Shown: piece after piece, positions 1 through 5,849 of the stretch
Layout of the letters: every line of letters begins with the position of its first letter
Position numbering within the stretch: position 1 is the first letter of the stretch
Position numbers and translations under genes: made by a program
Notes under the pieces: model-generated
Databases searched by the model: none
Seen by the model: only the letters and a program-made list of their open reading frames with translations
What the model was told of the DNA's origin: nothing
Source of the DNA: Tectiglobus sp039183375
Lineage (GTDB): Bacteria; Pseudomonadota; Alphaproteobacteria; Rhizobiales; Hyphomicrobiaceae
Assembly (NCBI GenBank): GCA_039183375.1
Contig: JBCDBQ010000255.1
Coordinates: forward strand, 1 to 9,455
Length of the DNA stretch: 9,455 nt
Direction: 5' to 3'

Positions 1-89
1 ATGATCTGGTAAGTAATGAGACAGCGGCGCGTGGGCATTCCCAACAGGGCCACGGCAAACAAAGAAGCCGATATAAAGGCCGGATACAT
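1..89 (-). CDS. Partial ORF off left edge, unrecognised membrane-like N-terminus
   Basis: The minus strand has an ATG at 89 and an open frame of 29 codons to the window edge. A GGAAG Shine-Dalgarno-like element sits 8 bases upstream of the ATG. The peptide starts MYPAF, has a hydrophobic stretch over about residues 4-18 that could be a signal anchor or first membrane helix, then a basic TRR turn at 20-22. It is too short to assign to a family. It would be transcribed away from the recombinase gene. The alternative is that it is a chance open frame; the ribosome-binding site and hydrophobic start are the only support. Confidence 0.3.
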   Translation of the reverse strand, partial: MYPAFISASLFAVALLGMPTRRCLITYQI

Positions 90-290
90 ATCAGCGACTT
101 CCAGAAGACGTGCAATTGATCACTTGCTGACAGCAGCTGGTACATACATGGGGCTCTGAGCCGCCTAATGCTTGCGCGGCAACAACCGCCATTGTGTGGT
201 TCTAAACTGGCCCATCGATCAAACGCTAGGCTCGTCCTGTCAGCGCTGTGCTGATGATTGGGTGTGGAGGGAGGGTAGGGAAGGCATATC
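90..290. other. Intergenic region upstream of recombinase gene
   Basis: This stretch lies between the putative leftward ORF start and the recombinase start. I see no convincing gene in it. The last 30 bases are purine-rich (GGAGGGAGGGTAGGGAAGG) and supply the ribosome-binding site for the recombinase. No clear attachment-site repeat could be paired with another copy inside the window. Confidence 0.4.
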
Positions 291-923
291 ATGCCAAGAG
301 TTCAACTTCCTGCAACCACCCCGAAACATCGAGCCTGGAACAAGGGGCGGATCATCGGTCAAAAACGGCCTTTAGTGCCCAAACAGGTCTGGGCAATCAG
401 GGCCCGGCTTGAACTGGCCGGCTATCTGCGCGATCTGGCTTTGTTCAACGTCGCCATCGACAGCAAGCTGCGAGGCTGTGATCTGGTCAATCTGGCCGTT
501 TCCGATCTCGTCAAAGAAGACCGCGTGCGCGAACGCGTATCGGTCATCCAAAGTAAGACCAAGCGACCGGTTCAATTTGAACTGACGGAAAACACGCGTG
601 AATCCGTCCTGGCCTGGGTCAAATCACCCGAGATGTTTGCTTGCCACTTTGTGTTCCGGAGCCGGTTCCATGACCGGCCGCATATCTCCACCCGCCAGTA
701 TGGCCGGCTTGTTCGTGATTGGGTCACGACGATCGGACTGGAGCCAAGTGGATATGGCACTCATTCGCTCCGCCGGACAAAGGCAACGGAGATCTATCGA
801 AAAACCGGCAATCTTCGTGCGGTCCAACTGCTGCTCGGCCACACAAAGGTCGACAGTACAGTTCGTTATCTTGGCGTTGAACTCGAAGACGCCCTCAGCA
901 TCGCTGAGCGTATCGATATCTGA
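291..923 (+). CDS. Compact tyrosine-type site-specific recombinase/integrase
   Basis: The 210-residue product is a phage-integrase-family (tyrosine) recombinase, which cuts and rejoins DNA through a covalent phosphotyrosine. The catalytic set is visible in order: Arg61 in KLRGCDL, a lysine at 89 or 91 in SKTKRP, His158-x-x-Arg161 in THSLRR, His184 in LLGH and the nucleophile Tyr193 in VRYLG. The first roughly 45 residues are too short for the usual N-terminal core-binding domain, and full integrases are normally 300-400 residues. Small catalytic-domain-only recombinases of about this size are common in proteobacteria, so this is probably a complete member and not a truncation. The start is backed by a GGGAAGG element about 8 bases upstream. 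It may mark the edge of a mobile region, but no att sites were found. Its target is unknown. Confidence 0.9.
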   Translation: MPRVQLPATTPKHRAWNKGRIIGQKRPLVPKQVWAIRARLELAGYLRDLALFNVAIDSKLRGCDLVNLAVSDLVKEDRVRERVSVIQSKTKRPVQFELTENTRESVLAWVKSPEMFACHFVFRSRFHDRPHISTRQYGRLVRDWVTTIGLEPSGYGTHSLRRTKATEIYRKTGNLRAVQLLLGHTKVDSTVRYLGVELEDALSIAERIDI

Positions 924-930
924 GCCACTT

Positions 931-955
931 TGGCGAACGGTTTCGCCGTTCGTCA
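931..955 (+). terminator. Hairpin just after recombinase stop, terminator-like
   Basis: Seven perfect pairs (CGAACGG at 934-940 with CCGTTCG at 946-952) close a 5-base loop, TTTCG. A G-T pair and two more Watson-Crick pairs extend the stem to about 10 pairs over 931-955. It starts 8 bases after the TGA stop of the recombinase, the right place for a terminator. There is no T-run after it (CATTCCG follows), so intrinsic termination would be weak. It may instead protect the 3' end of the mRNA. Confidence 0.45.
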
Positions 956-1437
956 TTCCGAAGCGGGTGTTTGTGCCTCGTGCAGCGTTGGTCGGCGCCG
1001 AGCCCAAAGCGAAGGATGCTGCGAAGACGATAAATGTCCGCTGTCGTTGGTTGCGTTTGGTTTGACTACCATCAACGGTGCGTGCCACTTTGTTGTAGCG
1101 TATTCCGTCATCTCGGTAACGTCGATGAAACTCGCCACGCGCAAAATCACTGCAATATGGTCCAGACTGGCAAATAGCGTCTTCGTCAATTTGACCATCG
1201 CAGCATGGGACTGAACACCTACGGATATCCAGTTACCTGGGTCGCATTATCGATTGTCGGAATGAACCTCCATCGCCTTGCCGACAGCGGAGGTTGAGCC
1301 GCAGATTTGCCAGGTCCGCCTCGTCCGCCCTACTACCGTTCGAACGCCTTGCAGCTAAGGTCTTGCGAGAGCCCAAACCTCCCAAGTTGCTGCACAATGG
1401 CGAAGGTCTGCATTTTCACTCGGCCTTCGAATTCAGA
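956..1437. other. Roughly 480 bp with no convincing gene
   Basis: Open frames exist here on both strands, including an 81-codon minus-strand frame at 953-1198 and an 89-codon plus frame from 1294. None has a good ribosome-binding site together with a recognisable protein pattern, and several overlap one another. One inverted repeat is visible: AACCTCC at 1265-1271 pairs with GGAGGTT at 1289-1295 around a 17-base loop, and it could lie in the 3' region of the leftward lysR transcript. The stretch may be decayed sequence between the recombinase and the lysR module. Confidence 0.4.
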
Positions 1438-2355
1438 TCACTTCGTGGCCGCGACCGAACTCAAGCCTTCAACGCTTTGGACACTTTCAGCCACGTGGGA
1501 GATGAAGCTCGAAATCCTGGCAGGAACAACTGTGGATGGTTGCCGAACAGCATAGAGCGGTAGCTGGCTTTGTTCAAAGTCCAGTAGGATCGGCACGACA
1601 TCGCCACATGCGATGTGGCGTGCGAACGCCCAAAGCGGGCCCGCATGAATGCCAGCCCCGCTGCGCACTGCCTTGACTGCCGACCGTACGGAATTGATCG
1701 CAATGCCTTTGGCGCGTTTCACGTGCATTACCGTTCCGTCAGGTCCTGTCAGTTCCAAGGCACTTCGGCGGTTGGAAGACGCGAAAAAGACGTGATCATG
1801 ATGTATCAACTCATCGGGATGTTGTGGCGATCCCTTGCGCTTTAGGTAGTCTGGTGACGCCACCAGAACACGCGGCACATCCGCGAGCTTTCTTGCAATC
1901 AAGCTTGAATCAGGGAGGTTCCCGACGCGTAGCGCGACATCCATGCCCGTCTGCGTCAGATCGACAAAACCGCTCGCCAAAACCAGATCAAACTCGACGT
2001 CAGGAAACTTGCTCCGAAAGTTCAAAAGCCAGTCCGCAACGAATTCCTGGCCAAAATCGATCGCAGCGGTCACGCGCAGCAATCCACTGGGGACCAGATC
2101 CTCTCCGCTCACTTCGGCTTCAAGAGCTTCAAGTTGGTCGATGATTGAGGACAACCGTTCGAAATAGAGCTGGCCCTGTGCCGTTGCGGTCGTCGTGTTG
2201 CCGCTGCGGTCGACCAGCTTAGTCCCAAGCCGCTGTTCGAGCTGCGTGATCCTTCGGGATATGCCTGAAGGGTCCTGATCCAGTGCGCGCGCTGCGGCTC
2301 GGATAGAGCCAAGCTCAACCACTTTCAAAAATGCGACTTCGCCTGCCTTTTTCAT
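1438..2355 (-). CDS. LysR-family transcriptional regulator (CrgA-like)
   Basis: The 305-residue product has the usual LysR length and architecture. A winged helix-turn-helix covers about residues 1-60, with the recognition region GSIRAAARALDQDPSGISRR at 17-36 followed by ITQLEQRLGTKL. A linker helix follows, then a periplasmic-binding-protein-like effector domain from about residue 91 (GLLRVTAAIDFGQEF) to the C-terminus. The domain resembles the CrgA/AaeR branch, which often controls a divergent oxidoreductase gene. That fits here: two SDR genes start on the other strand 103 bases away. The start is set by the normal LysR N-terminus (MKKAGEVAFLKVVELGS). No Shine-Dalgarno sequence precedes it, and a promoter-like TTGACA/TACAAC pair lies so close that the mRNA may be leaderless. 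The inducer is unknown. Confidence 0.93.
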   Translation of the reverse strand: MKKAGEVAFLKVVELGSIRAAARALDQDPSGISRRITQLEQRLGTKLVDRSGNTTTATAQGQLYFERLSSIIDQLEALEAEVSGEDLVPSGLLRVTAAIDFGQEFVADWLLNFRSKFPDVEFDLVLASGFVDLTQTGMDVALRVGNLPDSSLIARKLADVPRVLVASPDYLKRKGSPQHPDELIHHDHVFFASSNRRSALELTGPDGTVMHVKRAKGIAINSVRSAVKAVRSGAGIHAGPLWAFARHIACGDVVPILLDFEQSQLPLYAVRQPSTVVPARISSFISHVAESVQSVEGLSSVAATK

Positions 2356-2361
2356 TGGGGT

Positions 2362-2391
2362 GTTGTATTTTCGTCTACATCAAGTTGTCAA
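2362..2391 (-). promoter_or_regulatory. Candidate lysR promoter (TTGACA-N18-TACAAC)
   Basis: On the minus strand a perfect -35 hexamer TTGACA (2391-2386) is followed after 18 bases by TACAAC (2367-2362), which matches four of six bases of the -10 consensus. Transcription would be expected to begin at about 2356-2355, which is the A of the lysR ATG. This agrees with the absence of a ribosome-binding site. Confidence 0.45.
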
Positions 2392-2415
2392 TTCTACGCC
2401 TGATGCGGCGAATTG
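2389..2415. promoter_or_regulatory. Inverted repeat in lysR/SDR intergenic region, candidate LysR site
   Basis: CAATTC at 2389-2394 and GAATTG at 2410-2415 form a perfect 6-bp inverted repeat separated by 15 bases. It lies between the divergent lysR and SDR genes and touches the lysR -35 element. LysR proteins bind interrupted dyads in such regions, usually with a T-N11-A core. The spacing here is wider than that core, so this is a candidate only. Confidence 0.3.
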
Positions 2416-2458
2416 CTATCACCTAGGTTCCTCTGCAAACAACGAAGGAGCCGCAAAA

Positions 2459-3229
2459 ATGGGCGAATCTCTGAATGGAAAAACAGCGCTGGTGACTGGC
2501 GGTAGTCGGAATATCGGACGCCTAACTGCATTGGAACTGTCTGCCAAAGGGGCAGATGTCATTATCACCTACCAGTCGCAAGCAGACGCTGCGGCAGAGG
2601 TAGTTGCCGAGATCGAGGCAAACGGACGGCGCGCAAACGCATTGCAAGCCGATTTCGCTGAAAGTGGCAATGCCGCATCGTTGGCATCACAGGTTCAGAG
2701 CGTTCTGGCGGACTGGCAAGCGGATGGTTTGGACATCCTGATCAATAACGCCGGTACGCTGAGAATTGGCGGATTCGATCAAATCACAGGCGACGATCTC
2801 GACGCTATCTACACAACCAATTTCAAGAGCGTGGTGTTGCTGACGCAAGCGTTGCTTCCCCAGCTGCAAGATGGTGGGCGCATCGTGAACCTCAGCTCGG
2901 GTCTCGCAAATGGTGTCTTCCCGCCTCTGATTGCCTACGGGCCGATGAAAGCAGCGCTGCAAGCGATCACGCTTTATTGGGCACAAATCCTGGGTCCGCG
3001 CCAGATCACGGTAAATGCCGTGGCACCCGGAGGACTTGATGATGACTTTAACGCCAAGCTCTTCGACGAAATCATCCCCGGCGCCCGCGATTACATCGCA
3101 GGCAGCACGGCACTTGGCCGCGTAGGACTGCCTGAGGACGTAAGCGGCGTCATCGGGTTCCTCTGCGACCCGAAGGCAGAGTTCGTGACGGGCGCCGTTC
3201 TTAAGATCGACGGCGGCTTCAAGCTTTAA
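2459..3229 (+). CDS. Short-chain dehydrogenase/reductase (SDR), cytoplasmic
   Basis: The 256-residue classical SDR has a Rossmann fold that uses NAD(P)H to reduce or oxidise a carbonyl/alcohol. Visible motifs are the nucleotide-binding TGGSRNIG at 13-20, NNAG at 96-99, Asn121, catalytic Ser146/Ser147, and Tyr160-x-x-x-Lys164 (YGPMK). The C-terminus ends with the family pattern TGAVLKIDGG. Length is typical. The start at 2459 is chosen because GAAGGAG precedes it at a proper distance and the SDR fold begins at once; an in-frame ATG at 2360 would add 33 residues unlike any SDR. It is divergent from lysR, its likely regulator, and 27 bases ahead of a second SDR, so the two are probably cotranscribed. 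Substrate cannot be told from sequence. Confidence 0.92.
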   Translation: MGESLNGKTALVTGGSRNIGRLTALELSAKGADVIITYQSQADAAAEVVAEIEANGRRANALQADFAESGNAASLASQVQSVLADWQADGLDILINNAGTLRIGGFDQITGDDLDAIYTTNFKSVVLLTQALLPQLQDGGRIVNLSSGLANGVFPPLIAYGPMKAALQAITLYWAQILGPRQITVNAVAPGGLDDDFNAKLFDEIIPGARDYIAGSTALGRVGLPEDVSGVIGFLCDPKAEFVTGAVLKIDGGFKL

Positions 3230-3256
3230 ACCCCCTTCAAAACAGGAGAAACCAAG

Positions 3257-4117
3257 ATGACGACGAATGATTTTACTATATCCCGCCGATCGGCCATGAC
3301 TGGATTGGGAGTAGCCGCGCTCGCGGGGGCAGCGATTTCACAAGCGCAGGCACAAGAGGCAGGTTCGAAGCCTCTGGCCGGTAAGGTGGCCATTGTTTCG
3401 GGCGCGCGCAATAACATGGGCCGCGCGTTCGCCGTCAAGCTCGGCGAAATGGGCTCTGATGTCGTTGTGCATTATCACCGCGCCGAAACACGCGATCAGG
3501 CAGAGGAAACTGTCAGATTGGTCGAGGCACTGGGTGCCCGAGCGGCATTGACAATGGGAGACCTCGGTCAGGTCGAAAACGTGCGCACCATGTATGACAC
3601 AGCCGAACAAAACTTCGGCGGCGTTGACATTGTCCTCAACCATGCAGGTGCGATCATCAAAAAACCCCTAGCTGCGTTCACTGATGGCGAATTTGAGCGT
3701 CTGGATGCCATCAACAATCGGGCTTTGTTCTATAGCTTGCGCGAGGCTGCAACCCGCGTGCGCGATGGTGGTCGGATCATCAACACCGGAACATCTTTGC
3801 TGGCTGGGGCTGCTCCAGGCTATACCATTTATTCCGGCACCAAAGCGCCTGTCGAAGAATACACCCGGATGCTGGCTAAAGAATTGGGTGAGAGACGGAT
3901 CACGGTCAATTCCTTTGCACCTGGCCCTGTGGACACTCCTTTCTTCCACGATCAGGAAACCGAGCAATCGGCAGCCTATGCGGCGCGCCTGTCGACCGAA
4001 CAACGTTTGGGGGAAATCGATGATATCGTGCCAATCGTCGCCTTCCTGGCAAGTCCTGACTCCCAATGGGTCAACGGGCAAACTGTTTGGATAAACGGCG
4101 GCTATCTTACAAGATAG
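3257..4117 (+). CDS. SDR-family oxidoreductase with twin-arginine signal peptide
   Basis: The 286-residue product has a Tat-type leader. ISRRSAM places Arg10-Arg11 before a hydrophobic segment (about 14-27), followed by an AQA|Q cleavage-like site near residue 32. A classical SDR domain begins around residue 40. Nucleotide motif: SGARNNMG at 48-55. NHAG at 128-131 replaces the usual NNAG. Asn154, Ser180 and Tyr192-x-x-x-Lys196 (YSGTK) complete the active site, and VNGQTVWINGG is the C-terminal signature. Tat exports folded proteins, so the enzyme could reach the periplasm with its cofactor bound. AGGAGA precedes the ATG. It follows the first SDR by 27 bases and is probably in the same LysR-controlled operon. 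The two SDRs are homologous but clearly diverged. Substrate unknown. Confidence 0.9.
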   Translation: MTTNDFTISRRSAMTGLGVAALAGAAISQAQAQEAGSKPLAGKVAIVSGARNNMGRAFAVKLGEMGSDVVVHYHRAETRDQAEETVRLVEALGARAALTMGDLGQVENVRTMYDTAEQNFGGVDIVLNHAGAIIKKPLAAFTDGEFERLDAINNRALFYSLREAATRVRDGGRIINTGTSLLAGAAPGYTIYSGTKAPVEEYTRMLAKELGERRITVNSFAPGPVDTPFFHDQETEQSAAYAARLSTEQRLGEIDDIVPIVAFLASPDSQWVNGQTVWINGGYLTR

Positions 4118-4126
4118 AGGGAGCGT

Positions 4127-4153
4127 TTCTGGAGGCAGTTAATGCCTCCAGAA
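4127..4153. terminator. Perfect 11-bp stem hairpin after SDR pair
   Basis: TTCTGGAGGCA (4127-4137) pairs perfectly with TGCCTCCAGAA (4143-4153) around a 5-base loop, GTTAA. It begins 9 bases after the stop of the Tat-signal SDR, between convergent genes, so a terminator role is natural. Neither strand has a T-run immediately after the stem, so it is not a textbook intrinsic terminator. Confidence 0.6.
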
Positions 4154-4193
4154 CTCTAAGCAGACATTTGATATCGCTCGCCGAACGGCCGGA

Positions 4194-4273
4194 TTGTCTA
4201 AGATTTGTGAACGCGGGCCAGACCGCCAAACCCAAACCTAACACACTGGCCCGCATCAAAAAATCTTAGACAA
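4194..4273. repeat. Nested 80-bp palindrome with C/A-rich loop
   Basis: The outer arms TTGTCTAAGATTT (4194-4206) and AAATCTTAGACAA (4261-4273) are perfect 13-bp inverted copies. Six unpaired bases on each side lead to perfect 9-bp inner arms, GCGGGCCAG (4213-4221) and CTGGCCCGC (4246-4254). The 24-base loop (4222-4245) is almost only C and A on this strand and contains CCGCCAAACCCAAACC. The symmetric layout could be a cruciform, a bidirectional terminator between convergent genes, a recombination site or a small non-autonomous element. No flanking duplication was evident. Confidence 0.75.
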
Positions 4274-4320
4274 AGCGGGCGTTCGCTGCACTTGCGCCAA
4301 CGTCAGGTAAGCGAGCTCGA

Positions 4321-4974
4321 CTAGCTCAAGCGCAAGAAGCCTTTTGACCACCGCAACACTTCGTCTTTGAAGGTCTCATCCTCAAACTCAGCCAGCGCTG
4401 AAGCCTTTTGGTATGGGTCCGAGAGCGCATAGAGCATTGCATTCACCTGATCGATAACGAAAGCAGCGGCGAACGCTGGCTCTGGATGACCGATCTGGTC
4501 TTTGCGTGCCATCATGAGATCGAAAAGCGCCTGACTTCCTTCGCGCTTGATTTCTGCCATATGGACCTTGAGCTCTGGATCATCGGCCATGACCAAGGCT
4601 GCTGCTGACTTTGAAACACCCGCCATCCGGCGCTGCTGCAAACGCAACTCTAGAAACGCCTCAAGCAGATCATAGACACTTGCACCGTCCCATTTGGCAG
4701 GATCCGCAACCTGGCGTGTTTGCTCCACCAGCACTGCCGTCATCCGATGGAACAGCGCGTAAAGCAGCGCCTTCTTATCTTTGAAATGGTGGTAGACTGA
4801 CCCTACAGAACTGCCCGCCCGTTTTGCGACATCCGCCATGGACAGGCTCTCCATACCCCCTTCAACGATCAGCTCCTCCGCCGCATCCAGCAGCGCGGTT
4901 TGAGTCTTCTCTCCCCGCGTTTGCTGCGTCTCGCGCCGCCAATGCAGGTCGGAAAGCCAACGGTCCTTGGTCAT
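4321..4974 (-). CDS. TetR/AcrR-family transcriptional regulator
   Basis: The 217-residue product is a one-domain-plus-ligand-pocket repressor of typical TetR length. The DNA-binding domain spans about residues 20-72: helix 1 TQTALLDAAEELIVEGG, then the helix-turn-helix MADVAKRAGSSVGSVYHHFK (46-65) and DKKALLYALF. The C-terminal helical domain (about 80-217) would bind an inducer and form the dimer; it gives no clue to the ligand. The ATG at 4974 is preceded by a weak GGA element 8 bases upstream. It is divergent from an SDR gene 97 bases away, and the region between them has palindromes suited to TetR binding, so it likely represses itself and the SDR/Tat-protein pair. Confidence 0.93.
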   Translation of the reverse strand: MTKDRWLSDLHWRRETQQTRGEKTQTALLDAAEELIVEGGMESLSMADVAKRAGSSVGSVYHHFKDKKALLYALFHRMTAVLVEQTRQVADPAKWDGASVYDLLEAFLELRLQQRRMAGVSKSAAALVMADDPELKVHMAEIKREGSQALFDLMMARKDQIGHPEPAFAAAFVIDQVNAMLYALSDPYQKASALAEFEDETFKDEVLRWSKGFLRLS

Positions 4975-4981
4975 CTGTCAT

Positions 4982-5058
4982 CCAAAATAGAATTCTCATT
5001 CGGCTTCTTGACAGATCGCGACTCATTCGTCAAAACATAATCCGAATTCTAATTCTAT
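4982..5058. promoter_or_regulatory. Paired inverted operator-like boxes between tetR and SDR
   Basis: A 17-base box at 4987-5003 (ATAGAATTCTCATTCGG) recurs in inverted orientation at 5042-5058, with 14 of 17 positions identical. Each box contains a GAATTC core. Around the left core, 8 of 11 base pairs of a 22-bp palindrome (4982-5003) match, which is the size of a TetR operator. The boxes lie 38 bases apart and bracket TTGACA (5008-5013). The best -10-like hexamer, CATAAT (5036-5041), is 22 bases downstream, longer than optimal, so the promoter is tentative. The left box abuts the tetR start and the right box the SDR ribosome-binding site, so occupancy would affect both genes. Confidence 0.5.
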
Positions 5059-5071
5059 TCTGAGGTCGAAG

Positions 5072-5839
5072 GTGACAAAGACGGCTTTGATTACGGGCGC
5101 ATCTAGCGGGATCGGTGCCGAGCTCGCACGTATTCATGCTGCGACGCGAGGAGATCTTGTTTTGGTCGCGCGCCGCAAGGACCGGCTTGAAGCCTTGCGA
5201 GATGAGCTTGACGTCAAGGTGTTGATCCTTGTCGAGGACCTGACCGATGTTGGCGCTCCCGCACGCATTCATGCCGCAGTTACGGATGCGGGCATTTCGG
5301 TCGACTACCTGGTTAACAACGCCGGGTTCGGCGGGCGCGGCAAATTCCACGAGATGCCTTGGGACGACATCCGTTCGATGGTCCAAGTCAATTCGATTGC
5401 CCTTGCGGGCATGATGCGGTTGTTTTTGCCTGACTTCGTTGCCCGGGGTTCCGGTCGGGTCCTAAACGTGACCTCGACAGCAGCCGAAGCCTCTGGCCCA
5501 TTGCAGGCCAGCTACTTCGCCTCAAAAGCCTTCGCCGCAAACCTGAGCAACGCACTTGTGGAGGAGCTATCTGACACCAACATCACCGTGACGAACTTCA
5601 TGCCAACGGCGACAGCGTCAGAATTCGCGGAACGCGCAGGCATGACGAATTCCAAGCTCTTTCAAAACACCACAAGCGCCCGTCAGGTCGCCCAAGATGG
5701 CTATGACGCGATGCTACGTGGCGACATGGACGCCTATGGCGGCATGGGAACCAAACGGTGGCTCATGCAGCAGATGCTGAAAAGACTACCCAAACGCGCC
5801 GCTTTGCGCGCCGTGCGTAATGCTCAAGAAGCCGCGTGA
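5072..5839 (+). CDS. Short-chain dehydrogenase/reductase (SDR), DltE/YqjQ-like
   Basis: The 255-residue classical SDR has TGASSGIG from residue 8, NNAG at 82-85, Asn107, Ser135, and Tyr148-x-x-x-Lys152 (YFASK). Basic residues just after strand 2 (VARRKDRLE, Arg34-Arg35) suggest NADP(H) preference. The overall pattern, with a basic C-terminal tail (LKRLPKRAALRAVRN), resembles the broad DltE/YqjQ-like oxidoreductase group, whose substrates are mostly unknown. Translation starts at GTG with GAGG 6 bases upstream. The gene is divergent from tetR and 10 bases upstream of the Tat-signal protein gene, so the pair forms an operon probably repressed by that TetR protein. It has no export signal, unlike its partner. 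Confidence 0.92.
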   Translation: MTKTALITGASSGIGAELARIHAATRGDLVLVARRKDRLEALRDELDVKVLILVEDLTDVGAPARIHAAVTDAGISVDYLVNNAGFGGRGKFHEMPWDDIRSMVQVNSIALAGMMRLFLPDFVARGSGRVLNVTSTAAEASGPLQASYFASKAFAANLSNALVEELSDTNITVTNFMPTATASEFAERAGMTNSKLFQNTTSARQVAQDGYDAMLRGDMDAYGGMGTKRWLMQQMLKRLPKRAALRAVRNAQEAA

Positions 5840-5849
5840 GTAAAGGCCG

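Noticed and set aside
624..1088. 154-codon minus-strand ORF
   Set aside because: About two thirds lies antisense to the recombinase, whose catalytic motifs prove the other strand is the coding one.
953..1198. 81-codon minus-strand ORF as a gene
   Set aside because: There is no ribosome-binding site before its start, no recognisable motif, and it overlaps other equally long frames on both strands.
2360..2458. Upstream start for the first SDR at 2360
   Set aside because: The extra 33 residues do not look like an SDR N-terminus and would cover the intergenic control region; GAAGGAG precedes the ATG at 2459.
4194..4273. Integron attC site
   Set aside because: The arms contain GTCTAAG and CTTAGAC, which resemble attC core boxes, but the essential AAC/GTT triplet is AAG/CTT. 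Pairing is also too perfect and lacks the extrahelical bases typical of attC.
4194..4273. Small transposon-derived element (MITE)
   Set aside because: The inverted arms would fit, but no target duplication is visible at the edges (flanks CCGGA and AGCGG), and no second copy is present in the window.
4275..4290. AGCGGGCGTTCGCTGC as a dispersed alphaproteobacterial repeat
   Set aside because: It looks familiar and there is a loosely similar inverted stretch near 1012-1043, but the resemblance inside the window is too imperfect to call a repeat family.
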